DNA from: Pseudomonas arsenicoxydans
GTDB taxonomy: Bacteria; Pseudomonadota; Gammaproteobacteria; Pseudomonadales; Pseudomonadaceae
NCBI RefSeq assembly: GCF_006438915.1
Contig: NZ_RCZE01000004.1
Coordinates: forward strand, 305,728 to 369,727
DNA: 64,000 nt
Direction of reading: 5' to 3'
Positions 1-8,823 of the stretch are shown in pieces; the stretch's first letter is position 1; each line of letters begins with the position of its first letter. Both the position numbers and the translations under genes were made by a program. A model generated the notes under the pieces. It did no database searches, had not been told where the DNA came from, and saw nothing but the letters and a program-made list of their open reading frames with translations.

Positions 1-808
1 GGCCCTTGCGCGACTCGCCTTCGAACTCGATCCAGCCTTCGTTGAAGCCATCAATCATCTGCATTCGTGGCAGCGGATGGCGCATGCCCTGATGCTCGAA
101 CAACGCCTGCCAGGTCTCGCGCGGTACGCTTTGCATGCGCACGGGTTCGCCCAAAAGTTCGCTGAAACCGGCACCCAGTTGCAACGGCGTGATGCGTTGC
201 GGGCCTTCCAGCTCGACGATTCGTTTGCTTTGCCACGACTCCTGCAGCAGCTCGGCGGCCACCCGCCCGACGTCGGCGGTGGCGATCATCGGCACCGGTT
301 TATCCAGCGGTTGCAGGAAACTTGGAATCATCCCCGAGCCCATTGCGTGTTCGACGTCCCACTGAGTGTTCTCCATGAACCACGCCGGGCGCAAGAACGT
401 GACGGGCAGTTCCAGCGCGGTTAACGCCTGCTCCAGCAGTTGTAACTGATTGAGCAGGTTCGGCTGAGTGGCCTGGGCGCCGATGGTCGACAGGCACACC
501 ACATGACCGGGGCGTGCGGCGGCCAATGCCCGACGTATGTTGTCCGTCACTTGGCGGGCTTCCGGGAAACCGGGGGACGGATCAAAGTTCGACGGCATCA
601 TCACAAACACACCGTCCACGCCGGTAAAGGCCTGGGCCATGGCCTGCCAATCATCGACATCGGCCAACGCCAGTTCACAACCACGCTGCGCCCACACCGC
701 GCCTTTGTCGGCGCTGCGCACCACGGCGCGTACTGCATGGCCGGCGGCCAACAAGGTTTGGGCGACTTCGCCACCCACCTGCCCGGTAATGCCCATCACT
801 GCGTACAT
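1..808 (-). CDS. NmrA-like NAD(P)-binding protein (partial, 3' end outside window)
   Basis: The frame opens with ATG at 808 and runs off the window edge after about 269 codons, so the C-terminus is missing. The N-terminus (MYAVMGITGQVGGEVAQ) carries the GxxGxxG dinucleotide-binding turn at residues 6-12, followed by a Rossmann-like pattern and a segment reading FLRPAWFMEN, typical of NmrA/atypical short-chain dehydrogenases. Family members are usually about 285-300 residues and act as NAD(P)H-dependent quinone reductases or redox sensors; the substrate cannot be told here. It is divergent from the LysR gene at 922, an arrangement that usually means the regulator controls it. Confidence 0.8.
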   Translation of the reverse strand, partial: MYAVMGITGQVGGEVAQTLLAAGHAVRAVVRSADKGAVWAQRGCELALADVDDWQAMAQAFTGVDGVFVMMPSNFDPSPGFPEARQVTDNIRRALAAARPGHVVCLSTIGAQATQPNLLNQLQLLEQALTALELPVTFLRPAWFMENTQWDVEHAMGSGMIPSFLQPLDKPVPMIATADVGRVAAELLQESWQSKRIVELEGPQRITPLQLGAGFSELLGEPVRMQSVPRETWQALFEHQGMRHPLPRMQMIDGFNEGWIEFEGESRKG

Positions 809-921
809 GAACTGCTCTCCTGCCCGAAAACGACGACTGTCGCGATGGGGAGAATTTTCCGCGCAATAGCGAGATTCTCCGATAGCATCAATGTCATTGC
901 ATACATGATCAGGAATCATCA

Positions 922-1833
922 ATGAGCTTCGATGCCAGTCTTGCCAGCGGCATGGGCGTATTCAGCGCGGTGGTCGATGGCGGCAGTTTCGTGCGCGCCG
1001 CCGAAGCGCTGGAGCTGACGCCATCGGGCGTGAGCCGCGCCATCGCCCGGCTGGAAAAACGCTTGGGCATTCGCCTGTTCGATCGCACCACCCGTACCGT
1101 CACCCTGACCGATGAGGGCCGGCGCTTCTACGGCGAAATCGCGCCGCTGCTGGCCAGTCTCGAAGAAGCGGCCAACTCGGCGTCCAGCAGCGCCACCCAG
1201 GTCCGGGGACGCCTGCGAGTCAACATGGACCCGTACTTTTCCCGTTTGATTCTGGGCCCGGCGCTCGGCCAGTTCATGCAGCGCTATCCCGAGTTGTACC
1301 TGGAGCTGCAAACTCGCGATCAATTGGGTGACATGGTGGCCGACGGCTTTGATCTGGCCGTGCGCTTCGGGCATCCGGCCTCCTCCTCATTGGTGGCGCG
1401 CCAATTGTTGGAGGTGCGGGTGCTGACCGTCGCCTCACCGGCCTATCTGAAAAAGCATGGGCGGCCGTTGACGCCATTGGACATGGAGGACGAGCGGCAC
1501 GTGTGCATGCAGTTTCGCGATCCGCAAACCGCTCGCCCGTTCGGCTGGGAATTCCATCGACCGGGACGGCCGGTGTTGCAGGTACAGCCGCATTGCCGAT
1601 TGCTGGTGAATGATGTCGGCACGCTGCACAGCGTTTGTGAAAGTGGCGAGGCCATCGCCCAGGTGCTGGACCTGGGGATGGCGCCGGCCTTGAAAGCGGG
1701 CCGTCTGGTCGAGTTGTTTCCCGACTGGCCCGATGAACGTTTCCCGCTGTATGCCTTGTACCCTTCACGGCACTTGCCGGCGGCCAAAGTGCGGGCATTT
1801 CTCGAGTTTGTCAGTGAGCTTTGCGCACAGTAG
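922..1833 (+). CDS. LysR-family transcriptional regulator
   Basis: 303 residues, the normal LysR length. Residues about 8-65 form the winged helix-turn-helix (GSFVRAAEALELTPSGVSRA, then RLGIRLFDRTTR), and the rest matches a substrate-binding-like effector domain. The ATG at 922 follows an AGGAA-like site. It is divergent from the NmrA-like gene with about 113 bp between starts, so that gene is the likely target. The effector is unknown. Confidence 0.88.
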   Translation: MSFDASLASGMGVFSAVVDGGSFVRAAEALELTPSGVSRAIARLEKRLGIRLFDRTTRTVTLTDEGRRFYGEIAPLLASLEEAANSASSSATQVRGRLRVNMDPYFSRLILGPALGQFMQRYPELYLELQTRDQLGDMVADGFDLAVRFGHPASSSLVARQLLEVRVLTVASPAYLKKHGRPLTPLDMEDERHVCMQFRDPQTARPFGWEFHRPGRPVLQVQPHCRLLVNDVGTLHSVCESGEAIAQVLDLGMAPALKAGRLVELFPDWPDERFPLYALYPSRHLPAAKVRAFLEFVSELCAQ

Positions 1834-2257
1834 CCCGGCCGATCAGCATCCGCTCCCGCACCACGTCATACACCCAGTGGTAAATGTAGGTATAGGGCAG
1901 GAAGAACAGCAGCACACCGATGTCGAGCAGGAACGCTTCCCACAGGCCGATGTTCAGCCACCAGGCAATCAGCGGCACACCGACCGCGACCAGACCGCCT
2001 TCAAACAGCAGCGCATGAACCACCCGGACCCAGGCGGTGTGAGCCATCTGGTAGCGCTTGAGCACGCGGTCGAACAGGCCGTTGAAGACCACGTTCCAGG
2101 CCAGGGCCAGGGCCGCGATGGCCATGGTCACGACGCCCATGTCGAGCATCGGTTTGTCCATGATCCAGGCCAGCAACGGGGTACAGATCAGGATGGCCAG
2201 CAGTTCGAAACCAACGGCCTGGAAAATACGTTCAGTGATGGATTTGTTGGCGCTCAT
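1811..2257 (-). CDS. PACE-family multidrug efflux transporter
   Basis: 148 residues built as two tandem bacterial transmembrane pair units: four hydrophobic helices, with the repeated pattern PLLAWIMDKPM / PLIAWWLNIGLWEAF. PACE proteins (AceI type) export biguanides such as chlorhexidine and probably polyamines by proton antiport. Glutamate in the first helix (GFELLAIL) matches the position essential in AceI. The start at 2257 is chosen because AGAGGAGT lies just upstream; an earlier ATG at 2290 lacks a site. It overlaps the 3' end of the preceding LysR gene by 23 bp on the opposite strand and is divergent from the LysR gene at 2348. Confidence 0.85.
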   Translation of the reverse strand: MSANKSITERIFQAVGFELLAILICTPLLAWIMDKPMLDMGVVTMAIAALALAWNVVFNGLFDRVLKRYQMAHTAWVRVVHALLFEGGLVAVGVPLIAWWLNIGLWEAFLLDIGVLLFFLPYTYIYHWVYDVVRERMLIGRATVRKAH

Positions 2258-2347
2258 GGCCAGACTCCTCTGAGTGACTGTGGTTGCCATGTTCCTGCAT
2301 CACACCGATACTTCATAACCAATAACCATCGATCAAGGCGATAGTTC

Positions 2348-3202
2348 ATGGCTTCTCACGAAGTGTTGCTGGCGTTTGTCCAGGCAGCGACCCAAGGCTC
2401 TTTTTCCGCAGCGGCGCGCAAACTGGGGCGCAGCCAGTCGACCATCAGCGCGGCGGTGGCCAGTCTGGAAATCGATTTGAACCTGGTGCTGTTCGATCGC
2501 AGCAGTCGCAAACCCAGCCTGACCCCGGCCGGGCACGTGATGCTGCAACGGGCCGAGGAGATACTGGCCGCTACCAGTCGCCTGGAAATGACCGCCAGTC
2601 AGTTGTCACAAGGCGTTGAGCCGAAACTGACCGTGGCGATTTCCGACACCTATCAATCCGACCGCTTCGAAGCGGCGCTGAGTGCGTTCGAGCAGCGTTA
2701 TCCAGATCTGGAGTTTGAGTGCCTGATTGCCGAATGCGATGACTTGATTGCGCTGGTGCAACGGGGTCGGGCGCAGGTGGCGTTTGCCGAAATGCAGGAC
2801 AGCTATCCACCGGATCTGGTGAGTTCGACAGTTGAGGAACGCACGGAAATTGCGCTGTTCGTCTCCCCGATGCATCCGTTGGCGGCGCTCGATCATATCG
2901 ATCAGGACGTTCTGCGACAGCACCGGGAATTGCGTTTGGCGACCATCGTCAATCCGTATGAAAGCCGGGCGAAGGGGCGCGTGTGGTCGGCGCCGAGTTA
3001 TCTGATGCTGCTGGAAATGGCCCAAGGCGGATTTGGCTGGGCGCCGTTGCCGCGGTGGTTGGTGGAGCGGTTTGGTCCGGGTTCGTTGCAGGAACTCAAC
3101 GTGCGCGGTTGGCCGAAACCGGTGTTTGTCGATGCGCTGTGGTCGCGCCAGCATCCGCCGGGGCCGGCGGGGAGCTGGTTGTTAAGCAAGATGCTGGAAT
3201 AG
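2348..3202 (+). CDS. LysR-family regulator next to PACE pump
   Basis: 284 residues. The N-terminal helix-turn-helix is seen in GSFSAAARKLGRSQSTISAA and VLFDRSSRKPSLTPAG; the remaining two thirds are the effector-binding domain. It is divergent from the PACE transporter with 90 bp between start codons. In Acinetobacter the LysR protein AceR activates aceI from a similar position, so regulation of the pump is inferred. A REPIN follows the stop codon. Confidence 0.87.
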   Translation: MASHEVLLAFVQAATQGSFSAAARKLGRSQSTISAAVASLEIDLNLVLFDRSSRKPSLTPAGHVMLQRAEEILAATSRLEMTASQLSQGVEPKLTVAISDTYQSDRFEAALSAFEQRYPDLEFECLIAECDDLIALVQRGRAQVAFAEMQDSYPPDLVSSTVEERTEIALFVSPMHPLAALDHIDQDVLRQHRELRLATIVNPYESRAKGRVWSAPSYLMLLEMAQGGFGWAPLPRWLVERFGPGSLQELNVRGWPKPVFVDALWSRQHPPGPAGSWLLSKMLE

Positions 3203-3210
3203 CGGCGCCC

Positions 3211-3295
3211 CCTTCGCGAGCAAGCCCGCTCCCACATTAGATCGAGTTGCACAGACAGATGCGGTCAAGTGTGGGAGCGGGCTTGCTCGCGAAGG
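3211..3295. repeat. REPIN, type A
   Basis: Two inverted copies of the REP core GGGAGCGGGCTTGCTCGCGA flank a short unrelated spacer. It lies between convergent genes, where it could also stabilise or end transcripts. Confidence 0.9.
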
Positions 3296-3311
3296 GGCCG
3301 GCAAGATCACA

Positions 3312-4547
3312 TCACTTCAAAGCCTTGATCCGCGCTTCAAGAAACCGCCGCTCCGGCACTTGCTGCGTTAACTCCAGCGCTCGCTCATACGCCGCCCGCG
3401 CCTCCTCCACCCTGCCCAACTGCCGGCAAAACTCCGCCCGCGCCGAGTGCGCCAAGTGGTAATCGAGCAATTCACCCCGGTCCAGAATCGCCTCAACCAA
3501 CGTCAACCCCGCCAACGGCCCATCGCGCCGGGAGATCGCTGCCGCCCGATTCAACTCGATCACCGGCGACGGCACCACCCGCAACAACAAGTCATACAGA
3601 CCGACAATCTGCAGCCAGTCGGTGTCTTGCGGTGTCGCCGCTTCGGCATGCACCGCCGCAATGGCCGCTTGCAGGCAATAAGGCCCGAAACGCTGCTGGG
3701 TCAGCGCCTGCTCGACCAAAGCGCAACCTTCGGCAATCATCCCGGCGTCCCACAATGAGCGGTCCTGCTCATCCAGCAGGATCAACTCGCCGGTCGCCGA
3801 CGTCCGGGCCTGGCGCCGTGACGCGTGCAGCAACATCATCGCCAGCAAGCCCATGACCTCCGGCTCCGGCAGCAGCTCCAGCAGCAATCGCCCCAGCCGG
3901 ATCGCCTCGCGCGTCAGGTCTTCGCGCGTGACTTCAGCACCGATGGACGCCGAATAACCTTCGTTGAACACCAGGTAAATCACCCGCAGCACGCTGTCGA
4001 GGCGTTCGGGCAATTCCGCCAGCGTCGGCACTTGATAAGGGATTTTCGCATCACGGATTTTCGCCTTCGCCCGCACGATGCGCTGGGCAATGGTGGCCGG
4101 CGCCGACAGGAACGCCCGGGCGATTTCTTCTGTGGTCAGGTCGCAGACTTCACGCAAGGTCAGTGGCACTTGGGCGTCGGAGGCGAGTGCCGGGTGACAG
4201 CAGGTGAAGATCAGGCGCAAGCGATCGTCTTCCACGTCTTCGTCACTCCAGTCGGCCTGCTCCAGCGCCTCCAGTTGCGCGATCAGCATTGGTTGCGAGG
4301 CAATAAAACGCGCGCGCCGACGCAAGGCATCGATGGCCTTGAAGCGTCCGGTGGACACCAGCCAGGCGCGCGGATTGTTCGGCACGCCGTCACGCTGCCA
4401 GCGTTCGACGGCGATGAAAAAAGCCTCGTGCAGGGCCTCTTCGGCGAGGTCGAAATCGCCAAGCAAACGGATCAGCGTCGCCAGGATCCGCCGCGAGTCT
4501 TCGCGGTAAACCTGCTCGACCCGGGCCTGCACCGCCTCGCCAGGCAT
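3312..4547 (-). CDS. ECF42-type RNA polymerase sigma factor with C-terminal extension
   Basis: 411 residues, about twice a normal ECF sigma factor. Region 2 lies at residues about 10-75 and region 4 at about 110-165 (PLTLREVCDLTTEEIARAF). A long helical C-terminal extension follows, with the segments VIYLVFNEGYSAS and ELNRAAAISRRDGPLAGL characteristic of the ECF42 group. ECF42 genes are known to sit beside DGPF/YCII genes and have no classical anti-sigma factor; the extension takes part in control. Here the start overlaps the stop of the SRPBCC gene by one base (TGATG), so it is translationally coupled as the last gene of a four-gene unit. Confidence 0.9.
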   Translation of the reverse strand: MPGEAVQARVEQVYREDSRRILATLIRLLGDFDLAEEALHEAFFIAVERWQRDGVPNNPRAWLVSTGRFKAIDALRRRARFIASQPMLIAQLEALEQADWSDEDVEDDRLRLIFTCCHPALASDAQVPLTLREVCDLTTEEIARAFLSAPATIAQRIVRAKAKIRDAKIPYQVPTLAELPERLDSVLRVIYLVFNEGYSASIGAEVTREDLTREAIRLGRLLLELLPEPEVMGLLAMMLLHASRRQARTSATGELILLDEQDRSLWDAGMIAEGCALVEQALTQQRFGPYCLQAAIAAVHAEAATPQDTDWLQIVGLYDLLLRVVPSPVIELNRAAAISRRDGPLAGLTLVEAILDRGELLDYHLAHSARAEFCRQLGRVEEARAAYERALELTQQVPERRFLEARIKALK

Positions 4548-5038
4548 CAGTCCGGCATGCCTTCGGTCACCAGCGCTTCCAGCCGATCAAGGCTTTGCCC
4601 CCAGCCGTCATGAAAGCCCATGTCTTCGTGGGCCTTGTAATCCTCTTTTGACCAATGCATGGCGCGCGCGGTGTAGAGGGTTTTGCCGTCCCGCTCCTCA
4701 AGCGTCACTTCGGCCGCCATGAACGGTTTGCCCGAGGGAATCCAGCCAGGGATAAACGCGTCGGTGAACACCAGACGCTCAGGCGCGACGATCTCCAGAA
4801 ACACACCCATGGTCGGGTATTCACTGCCATCCGGGGCGCGCATCAGGGTGCGAAACTGGCCGCCGACCCACAGGTCCATTTCGCACTCTGGCGTGGTCAT
4901 GCCGTGTGGCCCCCACCATTGGGCGAGCAAGGCCGGCTCGGTCCAGGCGCGGAAGATTTTCTGGCGCGGCGCATCGATCAGGCGGCTGATGGATAACTCG
5001 AACTCGGCAGACTTTTTTTCAGCAGATTGCAGGCTCAT
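4547..5038 (-). CDS. SRPBCC/AHSA1-like domain protein
   Basis: 163 residues with the START/Bet v1-like pattern of the AHSA1 family: FRAWTEPALLAQWWGPHGMT near the N-terminus, GGQFRTLMRAPDGSEYPTMGVF in the middle, and a C-terminal helix beginning GWGQSLDRLEALV. The fold makes a hydrophobic ligand cavity; no catalytic role can be assigned. AAGGAG precedes the ATG with good spacing. It lies between the DGPF gene (28 bp upstream) and the sigma factor, which it overlaps, so it is probably part of the ECF42 regulon. Confidence 0.85.
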   Translation of the reverse strand: MSLQSAEKKSAEFELSISRLIDAPRQKIFRAWTEPALLAQWWGPHGMTTPECEMDLWVGGQFRTLMRAPDGSEYPTMGVFLEIVAPERLVFTDAFIPGWIPSGKPFMAAEVTLEERDGKTLYTARAMHWSKEDYKAHEDMGFHDGWGQSLDRLEALVTEGMPD

Positions 5039-5066
5039 GCAAAACTCCTTTTTTTGTCATTGTTAT

Positions 5067-5411
5067 TCAGACATTCAACTGGCGAACGGGGCGCACCTCG
5101 ACACAGCCGACCCGGGCCGCCGGAATGTTGCCGGCGACCTGGAGCGCTTCATTGAGGTCCTTGGCATCGATCAGGTAGAAGCCGGCCAGCTGCTCCTTGG
5201 TTTCGGCAAACGGACCGTCGGTGATCGACATCTTGCCGTTACGCATGCGAACGGTGGTGGCGGTCTGCACCGACTCCAGCGCCTCGGCCGCGAGCATCCG
5301 GCCGCCACTCTGGATCGACTCGGCGTAGGCCATGCACTCGGCATCGTTCGGGCTCTCGGGCAGCGAGTGCAAGGTGTGCTCGTTGCTGTAGACCAGGCAT
5401 AGGTATTTCAT
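5067..5411 (-). CDS. YCII/DGPF-domain protein
   Basis: 114 residues. MKYLCLVYSNE at the start and DGPFAETKEQLAGFYLIDAKDLNEAL in the centre include the DGPF motif that names the family, a small ferredoxin-like alpha+beta fold. Such genes are the signature partners of ECF42 sigma factors; their biochemical role is unresolved. The start at 5411 has AGGAGA six bases upstream, while the longer frame from 5438 lacks a site. Confidence 0.88.
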   Translation of the reverse strand: MKYLCLVYSNEHTLHSLPESPNDAECMAYAESIQSGGRMLAAEALESVQTATTVRMRNGKMSITDGPFAETKEQLAGFYLIDAKDLNEALQVAGNIPAARVGCVEVRPVRQLNV

Positions 5412-5478
5412 GTGGCTCTCCTGAATCGAACGGATCAACTATGGCTGCAGATTGACGCGTTGGCGAAATTCCCGACGA

Positions 5479-5904
5479 TCAGGGCTGCAGATTGAACACC
5501 GCAGCGCCACTGGCCATGTCAAACGGGGCCGACCAGTGTTCATGGACAATCCGCCATTGCCCGGCGTCGCGACGATAGCAAGCGGTCACGCGCATCCAGC
5601 AGGCCTGGGTTTCGCCCTTCTCGTTGGTGCCGCCGCAATGGGCCAGCCAATGAGCGAAGGCGATGTGCTCGTCCGCCACGATGTTCATGTGACCGAAGTC
5701 AAATTTATGCGGGCCCTGGCACATTTCCATGCACTCCAGCCAATGCGCGCGGTAGGCGGCCTTGCCGCGGAATTGCAAGGCCTTGACCGCGTCGTAGGAG
5801 ACGATGTCCTCGGCATACAGGGCCAGGATTTTGTCGACATCCTTGGAGATGACGGCCTGGCGGTAAGTGTCGATCAGGGTCTCGATTTCGTGAGTGGCGC
5901 TCAT
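5479..5904 (-). CDS. SnoaL/NTF2-like protein (DUF4440 type)
   Basis: 141 residues. The N-terminal helix and DVDKILALYAEDIVSYD match the NTF2-like cone fold, and the C-terminal half ends CYRRDAGQWRIVHEHWSAPFD, typical of ketosteroid-isomerase-like proteins. Substrate and activity are unknown. GGAGAACC supports the start at 5904. It is the first gene of the unit ending in the ECF42 sigma factor; 67 bp separate it from the DGPF gene. Confidence 0.82.
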   Translation of the reverse strand: MSATHEIETLIDTYRQAVISKDVDKILALYAEDIVSYDAVKALQFRGKAAYRAHWLECMEMCQGPHKFDFGHMNIVADEHIAFAHWLAHCGGTNEKGETQACWMRVTACYRRDAGQWRIVHEHWSAPFDMASGAAVFNLQP

Positions 5905-6044
5905 GGTGGTTCTCCGTGGTTTTTGTGGTGAAGACACCTTTAGTCGTTCGGCAAAAAGCCAAATCGACAGCCGAAATAAAAATAATCCATCGGCGCAAAC
6001 TCGCTAGAATCCGAGGCTCATTCATGTGGGAAAAGGACACTCCA

Positions 6045-6530
6045 GTGACAGCCCGACTCGTGCCTTACGAAAGCCTGAACGCGCGCCAGCGCCAGCAGGT
6101 CGAGGCCATCGAAGTTCACCAGGAACAAATCAGGTTCAGCGGCGACATTCACGGTGCATTGCACACCTTGCTGTCCAAACCCGGCCCCGGCGTCAAAGGT
6201 TTTGCACTGCTGGTCGAGGACGCTCCGGTGGCCTTCCTGCTGCTCAAGCGCCCGCCCGTGTTACCGGCCTGGGCCGATGAACACAGCGCCACTTTGCATG
6301 CGTTGCAAGTGGATCAGCGCGCTCAGGGAAAAGGCTATGGCAAGGCTTGCCTGCAAGCGCTGCCCAAGGTGGCGCGCCAGGCGTTTCCGGAAATAAAGGG
6401 GCTGGAATTATCGGTGGATGCGGACAACGAGTCGGCCATCGCGCTGTATGCGAAGTTCGGCTGGGTGGATAGCGGCGAGGCCTACAAGGGCCGGATTGGG
6501 TATGAGCGGCGGATGGGTCTGGTGTTCTGA
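6045..6530 (+). CDS. GNAT-family N-acetyltransferase
   Basis: About 161 residues. The acetyl-CoA site is visible in LHALQVDQRAQGKGYGKACLQAL (Q/RxxGxG/A pattern), and the fold ends with SVDADNESAIALYAKFGW. The acceptor is unknown. The GTG at 6045 is preferred because AAGGA lies seven bases upstream; ATG at 6024 in the same frame is possible and would add seven residues. It is divergent from the SnoaL-like gene. Confidence 0.82.
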   Translation: MTARLVPYESLNARQRQQVEAIEVHQEQIRFSGDIHGALHTLLSKPGPGVKGFALLVEDAPVAFLLLKRPPVLPAWADEHSATLHALQVDQRAQGKGYGKACLQALPKVARQAFPEIKGLELSVDADNESAIALYAKFGWVDSGEAYKGRIGYERRMGLVF

Positions 6531-6557
6531 ATCTCTACTGACCCAACACCAAACAAA

Positions 6558-6647
6558 TGTGGGAGCGGGCTTGCTCGCGAAGGCGGTGTGTCAGTCAACT
6601 ATGATGTCGACTGTCACACCGCCTTCGCGAGCAAGCCCGCTCCCACA
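6558..6647. repeat. REPIN, type A
   Basis: Perfectly inverted REP cores at both ends with a partly palindromic middle. It separates two convergent acetyltransferase genes. Confidence 0.9.
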
Positions 6648-6664
6648 AGGGATATTCGGTGGAT

Positions 6665-7153
6665 TTATAAGTCGAGCACCATCTCATGCCACGCCATCCC
6701 GCCATGATCAGACGCTGAAGGCTTGACGTAGGCAAAACCAAACCCGGCATACAGCGGAATATGCCGTTCCTTGCACATGAGGTGAATATGGGTCTTGCCC
6801 AAAGCGCGCATCCGCTCAATGAATTCGCCCATCAACCGTTTCGCCAGCCCCAGCCCCTGATAGTCCGGGTGCACCACCACCGACATGATCACCACATGCG
6901 GGCCGGCCGGGTCGTGGCCGATCAGTTCCTTGAACGCTTCATCCGACATCTCCACCTGAAACGCCGCACCGGAATTGATGAAACCGGCTACCACGCCGTC
7001 GACTTCAGCCACGATGAAACCCTCGGGCCAAGTGGCAATGCGCGTGGCGATTTTCTCGCGGGTGGCCGCCTCGTCACCTTCGTAGGCGACGGTTTCGATG
7101 GCGTAGCAGCGGTCCAGGTCAGTGGCGGTGACGTTGCGAATGAGGGTGTTCAT
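6665..7153 (-). CDS. GNAT-family N-acetyltransferase (serotonin-acetyltransferase-like)
   Basis: 162 residues. Motif A reads IMSVVVHPDYQGLGLAKRLM, the acetyl-CoA pyrophosphate loop, and is followed by HLMCKERHIPLYAGFGF. The layout (RNVTATDLDRCYAIE then EGFIVAEVDGVVAGFI) resembles the arylalkylamine acetyltransferase-like branch of GNAT. The real substrate is unknown. It appears to be a single-gene unit. Confidence 0.82.
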   Translation of the reverse strand: MNTLIRNVTATDLDRCYAIETVAYEGDEAATREKIATRIATWPEGFIVAEVDGVVAGFINSGAAFQVEMSDEAFKELIGHDPAGPHVVIMSVVVHPDYQGLGLAKRLMGEFIERMRALGKTHIHLMCKERHIPLYAGFGFAYVKPSASDHGGMAWHEMVLDL

Positions 7154-7317
7154 GGCGGCTCGGAATCAGCGTGGGAAAGGCTGCGAATCATAGATCAATA
7201 AGGTGTTCATATCGATCACTGCCGGCGCCGTAAAGCCTGCGTATAGACGCTTTCATTGCTCGAAGGTTCGGATTATTGATGGAGCCGGTCACAGCACATC
7301 AGTAGGGGGAACACACC

Positions 7318-7428
7318 ATGAGCAGCGTTCAGATCGGTCTTCTTATGTTGTTGGGCATCAGCACGTTTGGCTTCATCACCTTGTCGATCGACCTGATGCG
7401 GGCGCGCCGGGTGAAGCAAGGTAAATAA
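7318..7428 (+). CDS. Small single-pass membrane protein, 36 residues
   Basis: A short frame beginning MSSVQIGLLMLLGISTFG and ending MRARRVKQGK. Residues about 5-25 form one hydrophobic helix followed by a basic tail, the usual shape of a bacterial inner-membrane mini-protein with the tail in the cytoplasm. A strong AGGGGGA ribosome site lies just upstream, and a palindrome that could act as terminator starts six bases after the stop. Function is unknown. Confidence 0.65.
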   Translation: MSSVQIGLLMLLGISTFGFITLSIDLMRARRVKQGK

Positions 7429-7433
7429 CCCGA

Positions 7434-7462
7434 CGAGAGGCGGACACGCCATCCGCCTCTCG
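7434..7462 (+). terminator. Hairpin after the 36-residue ORF
   Basis: CGAGAGGCGGA and its perfect complement TCCGCCTCTCG are separated by a seven-base loop. There is no T-run, so it may be a weak terminator or mRNA-stability hairpin; it also lies at the end of the opposite-strand GyrI-like gene. Confidence 0.5.
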
Positions 7463-7468
7463 CGGTGT

Positions 7469-7954
7469 TCACGGCTTGATCGGCAGCCAGATTTCCAGCA
7501 CGCCGGTGTTGAGTTTCGGGTTGAAGTCTTCGCTGTAGCGTTCGAATTCCGGGGCGTCCACCGCTTCTTTACCGGACTGCGGCAACCAGGTTTTCCAGAT
7601 GTACTGAAAGGTCTGGGGCAAAGTGTCCAGCGATCCTGTGTGTTCGAATACCGCGTAGTGCTGGGGTTGAACCTCGACCCAGCGGTACTTTTCTGGCAGG
7701 TCGTCGAGTTTGTCGATTTCGACGCCGGCGATGTATTCAAATCCGCCCTTGCCATCCGGGTTGCAGCAGATGCCGTAGGTCACTTCGCCTTTTTGACCGG
7801 GAATCTGGCCAATCTCGGGAGTGAATTTTTCCCAGAGATCGGGAATTTTCTTCGAGGTTTCCTGGGTAAATCGCCCCCCAAACCCTGCGATGAGCAGGAA
7901 GTGCCCGTGTTCGAAGCGGGGCTCGGCTGGTTTTACGCCTGTTTGCTCATCCAT
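7469..7954 (-). CDS. GyrI-like / AraC effector-binding domain protein
   Basis: 161 residues. The two-part SHS2-like pattern of GyrI-like small-molecule-binding domains is visible: FGGRFTQETSKKIPDLWEKF, GICCNPDGKGGFEYIAGVEI, and RWVEVQPQHYAVFEHTGSL with the C-terminal LEIWLPIKP. There is no DNA-binding domain, so it is a stand-alone ligand-binding or ligand-hydrolysing protein; which ligand is unknown. AGGAGT supports the ATG at 7954. Confidence 0.82.
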   Translation of the reverse strand: MDEQTGVKPAEPRFEHGHFLLIAGFGGRFTQETSKKIPDLWEKFTPEIGQIPGQKGEVTYGICCNPDGKGGFEYIAGVEIDKLDDLPEKYRWVEVQPQHYAVFEHTGSLDTLPQTFQYIWKTWLPQSGKEAVDAPEFERYSEDFNPKLNTGVLEIWLPIKP

Positions 7955-8021
7955 GGCTCAACTCCTGAGGCTTAAAAATGGGTTCGGCTGGGAGTATAGA
8001 AGCCAAACCCGATTCGCCCAG

Positions 8022-8684
8022 TTACAGGGCGTGCAACTGTTCCACGGCCGCCGCGCCGACAAACTCGTTGTAACCCGATAGGATCACGTAGACCGCGAAA
8101 TAGCAGAAGATCGCCGCCGATGCCATGTACGAGTAGCGCAGCAGTTTGTCACCCAGCAACTTGCCGCCGTGGCTCGCGGCAAAGCACAAACCCGCGCTCC
8201 ACAGCAGACCGGCACAAAGGAATCCACCCAGAAACAGCACCGAGCTTAGGGCACCACCGCCCCCGGAACGAGCGATCAACGTGCCGCCCACTGCCGCGAA
8301 CCACAAGATGGCGCTGGGCGAGGACATGGCGAGGAAGATCCCGCGGAAAAATTCCTTGCGATGGGAGTTCTGCCCCACCTCTTCGGCTTGCGCCAAAGCC
8401 GCTTCGTGGTGAATCGCCGAATAGATCATCTTCGCCGCGAAATAGATCAGCAACGCCGAACCGCCGATCCACAGCACCCAGCGCACGGTTTCGTATTGCA
8501 GCAAAACGGTCATGCCCGCCAGCGCCAGCACCGCGTAGATCAGGTCGCCGACGCAGGTCCCCAAGCCCAGGGCAAAGCCCTGAAAATAGCCGCGTTGCAT
8601 GGCCAGGGTGATCATCGCGATGTTGGCCACGCCGATATCCAGGCACAACGAAAGGCTCAGCAAGAAGCCGCTGCTAAATTCCAT
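8022..8684 (-). CDS. LysE/RhtB-family amino-acid exporter
   Basis: 220 residues with about six hydrophobic segments. The N-terminus [23 protein letters not shown] followed by [18 protein letters not shown] matches the LysE superfamily, in which GxxxGD between helices 1 and 2 is conserved. These proteins export amino acids or homoserine lactones from the cytoplasm; the substrate is not evident. ATG at 8684 has AGGAA upstream; an in-frame TTG immediately before it is not needed. It is divergent from alaC. Confidence 0.85.
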   Translation of the reverse strand: MEFSSGFLLSLSLCLDIGVANIAMITLAMQRGYFQGFALGLGTCVGDLIYAVLALAGMTVLLQYETVRWVLWIGGSALLIYFAAKMIYSAIHHEAALAQAEEVGQNSHRKEFFRGIFLAMSSPSAILWFAAVGGTLIARSGGGGALSSVLFLGGFLCAGLLWSAGLCFAASHGGKLLGDKLLRYSYMASAAIFCYFAVYVILSGYNEFVGAAAVEQLHAL

Positions 8685-8823
8685 CAACCGATTTCCTTCG
8701 GAAAAAAATGTTTACTCACTGGCTGGACAGTGTGCCACGACTGCCCTTATCTTCCGCAACAGGCCACCGCAGTGGCCAGCGTCGCTCGGACGGTTCCGGG
8801 CGCTCACGTTATCCGAGGCAACA

